Assembly (NCBI RefSeq): GCF_039534915.1
Contig: NZ_BAAAWE010000001.1
Span: 6,014,001 to 6,078,000 of the forward strand
Length of the DNA stretch: 64,000 bases
Source: Streptomyces roseofulvus
GTDB lineage: Bacteria; Actinomycetota; Actinomycetes; Streptomycetales; Streptomycetaceae
Direction of reading: 5' to 3'
Shown here: one piece after another, positions 12,449 to 20,698 of the stretch
Layout of the letters: each line of letters starts with the position of its first letter
Position numbering within the stretch: position 1 is the first letter of the stretch
Notes under the pieces: generated by a model
What the model saw: the letters and a program-made list of their open reading frames with translations, nothing else
The model's database searches: none
What the model was told of the DNA's origin: nothing
Translations under genes and position numbers: made by a program

Positions 12449-12471
12449 AATTCCGAGGGGGCATCGGAATT
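12449..12471. promoter_or_regulatory. Inverted repeat upstream of the GntR gene, possible operator
   Basis: Arms aattccga and tcggaatt are perfect complements of eight bases with a seven-base spacer, about 75 bases before the GntR start. Further ttccgg/ccggaa elements recur in the 13250-13340 gap on the other side of the gene, next to the HPr gene. An autoregulatory site is an inference. Confidence 0.4.
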
Positions 12472-12546
12472 TCCGGCGCACTGCAATAGAGTCGCGGAAG
12501 AAGCCGCTCGAATTCGGGGCGCGCGGAGCGAATACGGAGGTCGGAC

Positions 12547-13230
12547 ATGCGGGTTCCCGCGCAATCGGTATGCACGGCGATCCGGGACGACATCGTCTCG
12601 GGGGTCTTCGAGCGCGGCAGCCGGCTCACCGAGGAACAGCTCGCCCGCCGCTACGGCGTCTCCCGCGTCCCGGTCCGCGAGGCCCTGCGCACCCTGGAGT
12701 CCGAGGGCTTCGTGGTGAGCCGCCGGCACGCGGGCGCCCATGTCGCCGAGCCCACCGACCAGGAGGCCGCCGACCTCCTCGACGTACGGGCGCTGCTCGA
12801 ACCGCTCGGCGCCGCCCGGGCGGCCCAGCGGCGCACCGACGCCCACCTCAAGGTGCTGCGCGGCCTGGTCAGGCTGGGGCAGGAGCGGGCCCGCAGGGGG
12901 CAGGGGGAGGATCTGCGGGCGCTGGGCGGCTGGTTCCACGAGACGCTCGCGCAGGCGTCCGGCAGTCCCGCTCTGGCCGTCCTCCTCACCCAGCTGCGCC
13001 ACAAGATCGCCTGGATGTACACGGTGGACCAGCCGGACCGGCCGGTCGACGCCTGGGCCGAGCACGGGGCGATCGTCGACGCCATCGCGCGCGGGGACGC
13101 CGAGCGGGCCCGCGCGCTGACCGCCCTGCACGCCGAACACGCGCTGCCGCTGCACCGGCTGAAAAGGCCGGAGCGCGGCCGTGTGAGGGTTTCGCAACAT
13201 GCCGTCAACACGGCGAGCGTCCGGAATTAA
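12547..13230 (+). CDS. GntR-family (FadR/FCD subfamily) transcriptional regulator
   Basis: This is a 227-residue regulator. The N-terminal winged helix has the GntR signature: AIRDDIVSGVFERGSRL at residues 13-29, then LARRYGVSRVPVREALRTLESEGFV. The C-terminal all-helical FCD ligand domain has the conserved arginine/aspartate start (LLDVRALLEPLGA) and histidines in WFHETLAQAS and DHGA-like ALTALHAEHA positions that often bind a metal and a carboxylate. It sits convergent to the HPr gene in a position conserved in Streptomyces. Its effector is unknown. The ATG follows a good gga-gg site at 12535-12541. Confidence 0.88.
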   Translation: MRVPAQSVCTAIRDDIVSGVFERGSRLTEEQLARRYGVSRVPVREALRTLESEGFVVSRRHAGAHVAEPTDQEAADLLDVRALLEPLGAARAAQRRTDAHLKVLRGLVRLGQERARRGQGEDLRALGGWFHETLAQASGSPALAVLLTQLRHKIAWMYTVDQPDRPVDAWAEHGAIVDAIARGDAERARALTALHAEHALPLHRLKRPERGRVRVSQHAVNTASVRN

Positions 13231-13314
13231 CACGGGCGCCGTATACAAAGAATAGCAATTCCGGGGCCTCTTTCGTGCTGCCCGGAAAGGGGAATTCCGG
13301 AGTTCCGGAAATGC

Positions 13315-13358
13315 CGGACGGCCGTGTCCGCCGGGAATTCCGGGGACACGGCCGTCCG
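13315..13358. terminator. Bidirectional hairpin between the GntR gene and ptsH
   Basis: A perfect 15-base stem (cggacggccgtgtcc and its complement) encloses a 14-base loop that itself contains gaattc. It lies just after the stop codon of the leftward HPr gene and about 85 bases after the GntR gene. Confidence 0.7.
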
Positions 13359-13384
13359 GGGAAGCGTGGAACCGACCCGCCGGG

Positions 13385-13666
13385 TCAGACCGTCTCGGGG
13401 AGCTCGTCGAGGCCCTCGGCGACGAGCTTGGCGAGGCGCTCCAGCGCGGCCTCGGCGCCCTCGGCGTCGGAAGCCAGCACGATCTCCTCGCCGCCCTGCG
13501 CGCCCAGGCCGAGCACCGCGAGCATGGACGCGGCGTTCACCGGGTTGCCGTCGGCCTTGGCGATGGTCACCGGGACACCGGAGGCCGTGGCGGCACGGAC
13601 GAAGATGGAGGCGGGGCGGGCGTGCAGGCCCTCGGCCCAGCCGACGTTGACGCGGCGCTCAGCCAT
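13385..13666 (-). CDS. ptsH: Phosphocarrier protein HPr of the phosphotransferase system
   Basis: This 93-residue protein has the full family length. Enzyme I phosphorylates His15 in GLHARPAS. The second conserved patch NAASMLAVLGLGA contains Ser47 at the position of the regulatory serine. It passes phosphate from Enzyme I to sugar-specific EIIA domains in the cytoplasm. Actinobacteria usually lack HPr kinase, so serine phosphorylation is uncertain. The ATG is preceded by a gaagggcaa-type site on the minus strand. The same gene in S. coelicolor is SCO5841, from memory. It is divergent from the PatA-type acetyltransferase gene. Confidence 0.95.
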   Translation of the reverse strand: MAERRVNVGWAEGLHARPASIFVRAATASGVPVTIAKADGNPVNAASMLAVLGLGAQGGEEIVLASDAEGAEAALERLAKLVAEGLDELPETV

Positions 13667-13841
13667 GGTGTTGCCCTTCAGGTCTTCGGCGGGTTGTCTA
13701 GACCAGTCTCTCACGGGAAGCGGAGTGCTCCCGTCGACATTGGTCCCCCCACCGTACGACGTTCGACCCCCCTCCCGGGGCCAGGCGCGGACCGGCGCGC
13801 GAACGGTGCCGGTGTCCCACCCCGGTCGTAGGCTGTGCCCC

Positions 13842-16793
13842 ATGCGCAGCGCGTCGGAGCAGACGGACGGACCGGACGGGGCGGGCGGGGCGGGAGCGGG
13901 GGAGCCCCCGGCCCCGGAGGAGCACGCCTACCCCGACCACTGGGAGGCCGACGTCGTGCTCCGCGACGGCGGCACCGCCCGCGTCCGCCCCATCACCGCC
14001 GACGACGCCGACCGGCTCGTCAGCTTCTACGAGCAGGTCTCGGACGAGTCGAAGTACTACCGCTTCTTCGCCCCCTACCCCCGGCTCTCCGCCAAGGACG
14101 TCCACCGCTTCACCCACCACGACTTCGTCGACCGGGTCGGCCTCGCCGCCACCGTCGGCGGCGAGTTCATCGCCACCGTCCGCTACGACCGGATCGACGG
14201 ACGCGGCCGGCCCGCCTCGTCCCCCGCCGACGAGGCCGAGGTCGCCTTCCTCGTCCAGGACGCCCACCAGGGCCGCGGCGTGGCCTCCGCCCTGCTCGAA
14301 CACATCGCGGCCGTCGCCCGCGAGCGCGGCATCCGCCGCTTCGCCGCCGAGGTGCTCCCCGCCAACACCAAGATGATCAAGGTGTTCACGGACGCCGGCT
14401 ACACCCAGAAGCGCAGCTTCGAGGACGGCTCCGTCCGGCTCCACCTCGACCTGGAGCCCACCGACCGCTCCCTCGCCGTCCAGCGCGCCCGCGAACAGCG
14501 CGCCGAGGCCCGGTCCGTCCAGCGGCTCCTCGCCCCCGGCTCGGTCGCCGTCGTCGGCGCCGGACGCACCCCCGGCGGCGTCGGCCGCACCGTCCTGCGG
14601 AACCTGCGGGACGCGGGCTTCACCGGCCAGCTGTACGCGGTCAACCCCGCGCTCGACACCCCCGCGGCCGACCTCGACGGCGTGCCCGCCTTCCCCTCCG
14701 TCGCCGCCATCGGCGCCCCCGTCGACCTCGCGGTCGTCGCCGTCCCCGCCGAGCGGGTGCCCGAGGTCGTCGCCGACTGCGGCGAGCACGGCGTCCGCGG
14801 CCTCGTCGTCCTCTCCGCCGGATACGCCGAGAGCGGCACCGAGGGCCGCGAGCGGCAGCGCGCCCTGGTCCGGCAGGCCCGCTCGTACGGCATGCGGATC
14901 ATCGGCCCCAACGCCTTCGGCATCATCAACACCGCCGCCGACGTCCGGCTCAACGCCTCCCTCGCCCCCGAGATGCCCGCCGCGGGCCGCATCGGCCTCT
15001 TCACCCAGTCCGGCGCCATCGGCATCGCCCTCCTCGCCGGGCTGCACCGGCGCGGCGCGGGGCTCTCCTCCTTCATCTCGGCGGGCAACCGCGCGGACGT
15101 CTCCGGCAACGACTTCCTCCAGCACTGGTACGACGACCCGGCGACCGACGTCGTCCTGCTCTACCTGGAGTCGATCGGCAACCCGCGCAAGTTCACCCGG
15201 CTCGCCCGCCGCACCGCCGCCGTCAAACCGGTCGTCGTCGTCAAGGGCGCCCGCCACAGCGGCAGCGCCCCGCCCGGCCACCGCGTCCCCGTCACCCGCA
15301 TCCCGCACGCCACCGTCTCCGCGCTGCTCCGCCAGGCCGGCGTCATCCGCGTCGACACCGTCACCGAACTCGTCGACGCCGGACTCCTCCTCGCCGGACA
15401 GCCGCTGCCCGCCGGGCCGCGCGTCGCGATCCTCGGCAACTCGGAGTCCCTCGGCCTCCTCACGTACGACGCCTGCCTCACCGAGGGGCTGCGCCCGCAC
15501 CGGCCCCTGGACCTGACGACCACCGCCACCCCGGCCGACTTCCGGGACGCGCTCGCCGCGGCCCTCGCCGACGACTCCTGCGACGCGGTCGTCGTCACCG
15601 CGATCCCCTGGGTCGGGATCGAGGGCACCACCGAGGTGCTCGCCGCCTCCCTCCGCGAGGCCGTCGCCGGCAGCGGGGCCGCGGGTGCCGCCAAGCCGGT
15701 CGTCGTCGTCCACGTCGAGATGGGCGGGCTCGCCGAGGCCCTCTCCGCCGCCACCAGCACCCGCCCCCCGCCCGCGCGCACCCGCCGCCCGACCGTCGCC
15801 GCCGCGCCGACCGCCGCGGAGACCGCCGCGGCCCCCGCGCCCCAGGAGACACAGGCGGCACAGGAGGCGCAGGCAGCACCGGAGCCGCAGGAGCCGCAGC
15901 CGCCCGCCCCCGCCCGGAACATCCCCGCCTACCCCGCCGCCGAGCGGGCCGTCCGCGCGCTCGCCGAGGCCGTCCGGTACGGACAGTGGCGGCGGCAGGC
16001 CGCGGAGCCGGGACGCGTACCGGAGTACGACTCCATCGACGAGACCGGCGCCGCAGCCCTCATCGACCGCGTGCTCGGCGAGCGGGGCGCCGGACAGGAG
16101 TCCCGGGGCGTGACCCTCACCGCCGACGAGGCCCGCGAGCTGCTCGGCCGGTACGGCATCGAGGTCCGCCCCACCCTGCCCGCGCCCGGGCCCGACGAGG
16201 CCGTGGCCGCGGCCGCCCGGCTCGGCTACCCGGTGGCGCTCAAGACCACCGCCCCCCACCTCCGCCACCGCCCCGACCTCGGCGGCGTCCGGCTCGACCT
16301 GGCGACCGAGGAGCAGCTGCGCACCGCCTATGCCGAGCTCACCGAGGCCCTCGGCAAGCCCGCCGAGCTCCAGCCCGTCGTGCAGGCGATGGTGCCCCGG
16401 GGCGTCGACACCGTCGTGCGCGCCGCGATCGACCCCGCCGCCGGCGCCGTGCTCTCCTTCGGCCTGGCCGGCGCCGCCTCCGAACTGCTCGGCGACACCG
16501 CCCACCGGCTGGTTCCGGCCACCGACCGGGACGCCGCCGAACTGGTCCGCTCCATCCGCACCGCCCCGCTGCTCTTCGGCTGGCGCGGCTCGGCCCCCGT
16601 CGACACCCCCGCCCTGGAGGAGCTGCTGCTCCGGGTCTCCCGGCTGGTCGACGACCATCCGGAGATCGTCTCCGTCGCCCTCGAACCGGCCGTGGTCGCC
16701 CCGACGGGCGTCTCCGTCCTCGGCGCCGTGGTCCGCCTCGCCCCGGCCGCCCCCACCACCGACCTCGGCCCCCGCCGCCTGCCCGGCTACTGA
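13842..16793 (+). CDS. Protein lysine acetyltransferase of PatA type: N-terminal GNAT domain fused to NDP-forming acyl-CoA synthetase
   Basis: This is a 983-residue fusion. Residues about 40-200 form a Gcn5-type acetyltransferase (QDAHQGRGVASALLEHIA is the acetyl-CoA loop). Residues about 215-640 resemble the CoA-binding and ligase parts of ADP-forming acetyl-CoA synthetase (VAVVGAGRTPGGVGR, GPNAFGIINT, LFTQSGAIG). The C-terminal about 740-983 is the ATP-grasp subdomain. The GNAT-first order is that of the S. lividans enzyme that acetylates and inactivates acyl-CoA synthetases. A disordered Pro/Ala/Glu/Gln-rich linker of about 60 residues (around 640-700) separates the two synthetase parts. 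The frame stays open far upstream, but ATG 13842 begins the conserved region. A role in acetyl-CoA-responsive control of AMP-forming synthetases is inferred from the family. Confidence 0.88.
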   Translation: MRSASEQTDGPDGAGGAGAGEPPAPEEHAYPDHWEADVVLRDGGTARVRPITADDADRLVSFYEQVSDESKYYRFFAPYPRLSAKDVHRFTHHDFVDRVGLAATVGGEFIATVRYDRIDGRGRPASSPADEAEVAFLVQDAHQGRGVASALLEHIAAVARERGIRRFAAEVLPANTKMIKVFTDAGYTQKRSFEDGSVRLHLDLEPTDRSLAVQRAREQRAEARSVQRLLAPGSVAVVGAGRTPGGVGRTVLRNLRDAGFTGQLYAVNPALDTPAADLDGVPAFPSVAAIGAPVDLAVVAVPAERVPEVVADCGEHGVRGLVVLSAGYAESGTEGRERQRALVRQARSYGMRIIGPNAFGIINTAADVRLNASLAPEMPAAGRIGLFTQSGAIGIALLAGLHRRGAGLSSFISAGNRADVSGNDFLQHWYDDPATDVVLLYLESIGNPRKFTRLARRTAAVKPVVVVKGARHSGSAPPGHRVPVTRIPHATVSALLRQAGVIRVDTVTELVDAGLLLAGQPLPAGPRVAILGNSESLGLLTYDACLTEGLRPHRPLDLTTTATPADFRDALAAALADDSCDAVVVTAIPWVGIEGTTEVLAASLREAVAGSGAAGAAKPVVVVHVEMGGLAEALSAATSTRPPPARTRRPTVAAAPTAAETAAAPAPQETQAAQEAQAAPEPQEPQPPAPARNIPAYPAAERAVRALAEAVRYGQWRRQAAEPGRVPEYDSIDETGAAALIDRVLGERGAGQESRGVTLTADEARELLGRYGIEVRPTLPAPGPDEAVAAAARLGYPVALKTTAPHLRHRPDLGGVRLDLATEEQLRTAYAELTEALGKPAELQPVVQAMVPRGVDTVVRAAIDPAAGAVLSFGLAGAASELLGDTAHRLVPATDRDAAELVRSIRTAPLLFGWRGSAPVDTPALEELLLRVSRLVDDHPEIVSVALEPAVVAPTGVSVLGAVVRLAPAAPTTDLGPRRLPGY

Positions 16794-16832
16794 CGGGCCG
16801 GAGGGGGTCCGCAGCCCCGTAGGATGGAGTCC

Positions 16833-17432
16833 ATGGCGAAGACCGGTACGACGACCCAGGGGCTGCGCGCGGCGATCGAGCGCAGCGGCTACTACCCGGC
16901 ACTCGTGGCCGAGGCGGTGGAGGCCGCCGTCGGCGGCGAGGACGTCGCGTCGTACGTGGTCCACCAGGAGACCACCTTCGACGCCAACGAGGTCCGGCGC
17001 CACGTCACCGTGCTCGTGCTCACCCCGAGCCGCTTCATCGTCAGCCACACCGACGAGCAGGCCGCCGACAACAGCTCCCCGAGCCCGTACGCCACCACGT
17101 CCACCGAGTCCGTGAAGCTCGACCGGATCTCGTCGGTCGTGGTCAGCCGCGTCGTCGCCAACCCGGAGTCGTACACCCCGGGCACCGTGCCCCGCGAGGT
17201 CGTCCTCACCATCGGCTGGGGCGCCGTCTCCCGGATCGACCTGGAGCCCGCCGCCTGCGGCGACCCGAACTGCGACGCCGACCACGGCTACACCGGCAAC
17301 GCCACCGCCGACGACCTCAGCCTGCGGGTCAGCGAGGCCGGCGACGGCCCGGACACCGTCCGGCAGACCCTCACCTTCGCCCAGGCGCTCTCCGAGGCCA
17401 CCGCCGCCACCGCGCCGACGGCCGGCCGCTGA
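16833..17432 (+). CDS. Conserved actinobacterial protein, DUF5998 family
   Basis: This is a 199-residue soluble protein of unknown function. It begins MAKTGTTTQGLRAAIERSGYYP, a conserved start among actinomycetes. A mixed alpha/beta body follows, with VVHQETTFDANEVRRHVTVLVLT and a cysteine/histidine patch CGDPNCDADHGY near residue 145 that could bind metal. I preferred the second ATG, with agga eight bases ahead, over an ATG three codons upstream. Its stop overlaps the start of the phosphodiesterase (TGATG), so the two are cotranslated. No function is assigned. Confidence 0.8.
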   Translation: MAKTGTTTQGLRAAIERSGYYPALVAEAVEAAVGGEDVASYVVHQETTFDANEVRRHVTVLVLTPSRFIVSHTDEQAADNSSPSPYATTSTESVKLDRISSVVVSRVVANPESYTPGTVPREVVLTIGWGAVSRIDLEPAACGDPNCDADHGYTGNATADDLSLRVSEAGDGPDTVRQTLTFAQALSEATAATAPTAGR

Positions 17433-18637
17433 TGGCGCAGCCGACCTCGGTCGCCCACGGCTGGCCCGACGAACCGGAACCGCTCGCCCCGGAGAGCGCC
17501 CCGGTGCCCGAGTACGGCTCCGGCTCCCTCGCCGACCTGCTGCCCACCCTCGTCGCCGGCCAGGGCGTACCCGGCTTCGAACCGCGGATCGCCGAGCTGA
17601 CCCCCGCCGACCGCGTCTGCGTCTTCCTCGTGGACGGCCTCGGCTGGGAGCAGATCAAGGCGCACCCCGACGAGGCCCCCTACCTGACCTCGCTGCTCGC
17701 CGGCTCGCGCGGCGGCACCGGCCGGCCGATCACCGCGGGCTTCCCCGCCACCACCGCGACCTCGCTCGCCTCCGTCGGCACCGGCCGCGCCCCGGGCACC
17801 CACGGCCTGGGCGGCTACACGGTCCGCGACCCGCGCAGCGGCGAGCTGATGAACCAGCTCAAGTGGCGCCCCTGGACCGAGCCCAAGGTCTGGCAGCCGT
17901 ACCCGACCGTCTTCCAGCTGGCCCACGAGGCCGGGATCCACACCGCCCAGGTGTCCTCTCCGATCTTCGCGCAGACCCCGCTCACCCAGATCGCGCTGAG
18001 CGGCGGCGCCTTCCACGGGCACCTCTCCGGCGAGGAGCGGATGGACGTCGCCGCCGAGCAGCTGGCCGGCGGCGACCGCTCGCTGGTCTACACGTACTAC
18101 AGCGAACTCGACGGCGCCGGGCACCGCTTCGGCATCGACTCCGACGCCTGGCGCGGCCAGCTGATGCTGGTCGACCGGCTGGTGCGCCGGCTCGCCGAGC
18201 AGCTGCCCGCCCGCTCGGCGCTGTACGTCACCGCCGACCACGGCATGGTCGACGTGCCCTTCGACGAGGAGCACCGCATCGACGTCGACGAGGACTGGGA
18301 GCTGCGCGCCGGCGTCGCCCTCCTCGGCGGCGAGGGCCGCGCCCGGCACGTCTACGCCGTCCCCGGTGCCGAGGCCGACGTCCTCACCTGCTGGCGCGAG
18401 GTGCTCGGCGAGCAGTTCTGGGTGGCGGGCCGCGACGAGGCCATCGCACTCGGCTGGTTCGGCGACACCGTCGACGAGCGGGTGTACGGCCGGATCGGCG
18501 ACGTCGTCGCCGCCGCCCACGAGGACGTGGCCCTCGTCGCCTCCGTCGGCGAGCCGCTGGAGACCCAGATGACCGGCATGCACGGGTCGATGACCCCCGC
18601 CGAGCAGCTGGTGCCGCTCCTCGAAGTCCGCTCCTGA
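17432..18637 (+). CDS. Nucleotide pyrophosphatase/phosphodiesterase (alkaline phosphatase superfamily)
   Basis: This is a 401-residue member of PF01663. It shows the first metal-binding segment VFLVDGLGWEQI, the nucleophile threonine in FPATTATSLASVGTG, and the paired histidine/aspartate sites in SELDGAGHRFG and TADHGMVDVP. All the usual metal ligands seem present. No signal peptide or membrane anchor is seen. It would hydrolyse phosphodiester or pyrophosphate bonds, but the substrate is not evident. It is coupled to the DUF5998 gene upstream and followed after 51 bases by tdk. Confidence 0.85.
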   Translation: MAQPTSVAHGWPDEPEPLAPESAPVPEYGSGSLADLLPTLVAGQGVPGFEPRIAELTPADRVCVFLVDGLGWEQIKAHPDEAPYLTSLLAGSRGGTGRPITAGFPATTATSLASVGTGRAPGTHGLGGYTVRDPRSGELMNQLKWRPWTEPKVWQPYPTVFQLAHEAGIHTAQVSSPIFAQTPLTQIALSGGAFHGHLSGEERMDVAAEQLAGGDRSLVYTYYSELDGAGHRFGIDSDAWRGQLMLVDRLVRRLAEQLPARSALYVTADHGMVDVPFDEEHRIDVDEDWELRAGVALLGGEGRARHVYAVPGAEADVLTCWREVLGEQFWVAGRDEAIALGWFGDTVDERVYGRIGDVVAAAHEDVALVASVGEPLETQMTGMHGSMTPAEQLVPLLEVRS

Positions 18638-18688
18638 ACCCGCCGATCCCCTTCCCGACCTCCCGACCCGAAAGGTCCCCGACCCGTC

Positions 18689-19339
18689 ATGCCCGAGCTG
18701 GTGTTCTTCTCCGGAACGATGGACTGCGGAAAGAGCACGCTGGCGCTCCAGATCGCGCACAACCGCGACGCGCGCGGACTCCAGGGCGTGATCTTCACCC
18801 GGGACGACCGGGCGGGCGCCGGCAAGCTGTCCTCACGGCTCGGCCTGGTGACCGAGGCCGTCGAGGCGCCCGAGGACATGGACGTCTACGGGTACCTCGT
18901 CGACCAGCTCTCCCAGGGCGGCAAGGCCGACTACGTGATCGTCGACGAGGCGCAGTTCCTCGCCCCGGCCCAGATCGACCAGCTCGCGCGGATCGTCGAC
19001 GACCTCGGGCTCGACGTCTACGCCTTCGGGATCACGACCGATTTCCGCACCAAGCTCTTCCCCGGCTCGCAGCGCCTGATCGAGCTCGCCGACCGGATCG
19101 AGCAGCTCCAGGTCGAGGCGCTGTGCTGGTGCGGCGCCCGGGCCACCCACAACGCCCGGACCGTCGGCGGCCACATGGTGGTCGAGGGCGAGCAGGTCGT
19201 CGTCGGCGACGTGAACACGGCCGCGGAGGTGGTCGGGTACGAGGTGCTGTGCCGCCGCCACCACCGCCGGCGGATGACCAGCGCCAGCTCCCGCGCCGCC
19301 TCCCTCTCGCCGGACGTGCTGCCGGTCACCCCGGCCTGA
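18689..19339 (+). CDS. tdk: Thymidine kinase
   Basis: This is a 216-residue type II thymidine kinase. The P-loop GTMDCGKSTLA occupies residues 9-19, the catalytic glutamate and Walker B lie in IVDEAQFL, and zinc ligands are in CWCGARATHN plus CRRHHRR near the C-terminus. It phosphorylates thymidine in the salvage pathway. A second, damaged copy of its last 150 bases lies at 33961-34114, at the far end of the biosynthetic island that begins directly after this gene. tdk is therefore the left boundary of the insertion and was left intact by it. Confidence 0.94.
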   Translation: MPELVFFSGTMDCGKSTLALQIAHNRDARGLQGVIFTRDDRAGAGKLSSRLGLVTEAVEAPEDMDVYGYLVDQLSQGGKADYVIVDEAQFLAPAQIDQLARIVDDLGLDVYAFGITTDFRTKLFPGSQRLIELADRIEQLQVEALCWCGARATHNARTVGGHMVVEGEQVVVGDVNTAAEVVGYEVLCRRHHRRRMTSASSRAASLSPDVLPVTPA

Positions 19340-19340
19340 G
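19186..19340 (+). repeat. Left copy of direct repeat flanking the biosynthetic island (tdk 3' end)
   Basis: The last roughly 150 coding bases of tdk match 33961-34114 in the same orientation. Long stretches are identical, including the 37 bases up to and including the stop. Differences are scattered substitutions plus small indels (a three-base insertion, a three-base deletion and a one-base deletion in the right copy). This left copy is the functional one. Confidence 0.88.
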
Positions 19341-19372
19341 ATCCCTCGCCCGTCACCCCAGGGGGCGACCCG

Positions 19373-20698
19373 CTACGCGAGCCAGAGCGCTCCCGCCGAC
19401 TCGGCACCGCTCGACGCGTTGATCGCGGAGGCGGGCCGGGGTACGGCCTGGCGGACGAAGACGCCGGCCACGCTGCCGCCGAACACCAGCGGGGCCAGCA
19501 CCACTTCACGACCGGACGGGGACGTGCCGGGGAGCTCGACCACGGCCGGAGGCACGTGACGCTGCAGCACGTAGCACTCGGTCGGGTCCTGAAGACGTTC
19601 CGTGAGGACCGTGCGCCAGCGGGTCGCGTCGGTGGTGGGACCGAAGACCAGGTCCTTCCCGCCGTACGCGGACGAGGGCTTGCAGACGAGGGTGTCGCGG
19701 CCGGCGATCGCCCGGTCGAGGGTCTCGGCGCGCAGCCTGAAGGTCTCCGGCACGTGCGCCTCGACCAGTGCGAGCTCCTCCCGGCTCAGGACGTCGGCGA
19801 ACTCCTCGTCGAAGAGCAGCGCGAGATTCGCCTTGTTGTCGTAAAGGGCGGCCGCGGGTGAGCCGATGAAGGAGACGACACCCGCGGTGTCGAGCTCCAT
19901 CAGGCGCCGGGTGAGCGCCGGCGGCACGAAGTGCTTCGTCTCGTGCCAGGTGTACGCGGTGAAGATCGCGTCCACGCGCCGGCCCTCGAAGTACACGCCC
20001 TCGTCGGTCGCTTCCAGGTCGTGCACGAGGCCGCAGCTGACCTCGTATCCGGCGGAACGCACCATGTCCACGAAGAACCGGCGTCCCGAGTCGATGTCGG
20101 CCGGGTCCGCGGTCGCCTCGAAGACGTGGAGAGGGCCGTCCCCATGCCGCTCCACGAGGCTCCCGAACACGTCGAGCCACGCCTTGGACGTGTCGAAGCC
20201 CCGCACGGCGAGCCCGCGGGCCTTCAGGAACCCGGCGTAGCCCGAGTCCCGGGTCGCCGCCGTGTACGGGGCGCAGGTGCTCAGGCCGCCGAGCGAGGTG
20301 GCCACGTTCAGCTCGACGAGCTGGAGTCCCTGGTCCGTGACGACCAGGTCCGGGCGCATGAACGCGGTGGCCACGCGAGCCAGGTGCGGGCGGCGCAGGG
20401 CCTCGCACATCAGCTGCGCGTCGTCGGCCGGTACGCCCAGGTAGGAAACCCATGCGTCGAGGTCGTCGCCGAAGATCCGCCCGGGCAGGGAGGAGATCAG
20501 CTCGGAGAGCCGCAGCGCGACCGCCGACATCTCCTCTGACGCCCGGGCGCCGAAGAACTGCGGCGGGTACATGTGCGTCCACCCCTGACGGTGGATCCGC
20601 TCGGTGAATTCCTTGCGGTCGGCCTCCGCCTCGCCGGAGGCGGCGAAGTCCGTCCAGGCGGCGACGGCTCGCGGGTCGAGCCAGGACCAGGCGCTCAC
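19373..20698 (-). CDS. ATP-grasp ligase resembling glutathionylspermidine-synthase/circularly permuted ATP-grasp enzymes
   Basis: This is a 441-residue protein, last gene of the leftward operon. A pattern VELNVATSLGGLSTCAPY near residue 135 and a nucleotide-binding stretch VCKPSSAYGGKDLVFGP near residue 350 recall the ATP-grasp domain of glutathionylspermidine synthases and the related permuted carboxylate-amine ligases. I assign the superfamily with moderate certainty and the subfamily tentatively. It starts at a GTG overlapping the stop of the preceding ATP-grasp gene (GTGA). In this context it should join a carboxyl group, activated as acyl phosphate, to an amine, perhaps adding the last residue or a polyamine-like amine. 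It ends 33 bases from the converging tdk gene. Confidence 0.7.
   Translation of the reverse strand: MSAWSWLDPRAVAAWTDFAASGEAEADRKEFTERIHRQGWTHMYPPQFFGARASEEMSAVALRLSELISSLPGRIFGDDLDAWVSYLGVPADDAQLMCEALRRPHLARVATAFMRPDLVVTDQGLQLVELNVATSLGGLSTCAPYTAATRDSGYAGFLKARGLAVRGFDTSKAWLDVFGSLVERHGDGPLHVFEATADPADIDSGRRFFVDMVRSAGYEVSCGLVHDLEATDEGVYFEGRRVDAIFTAYTWHETKHFVPPALTRRLMELDTAGVVSFIGSPAAALYDNKANLALLFDEEFADVLSREELALVEAHVPETFRLRAETLDRAIAGRDTLVCKPSSAYGGKDLVFGPTTDATRWRTVLTERLQDPTECYVLQRHVPPAVVELPGTSPSGREVVLAPLVFGGSVAGVFVRQAVPRPASAINASSGAESAGALWLA

Noticed and set aside
12570..13841. Upstream extension of the PatA-type protein by 424 codons
   Set aside because: The extension runs through the GntR gene in another frame and antisense to HPr, and has no family similarity. 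The conserved start is ATG 13842.
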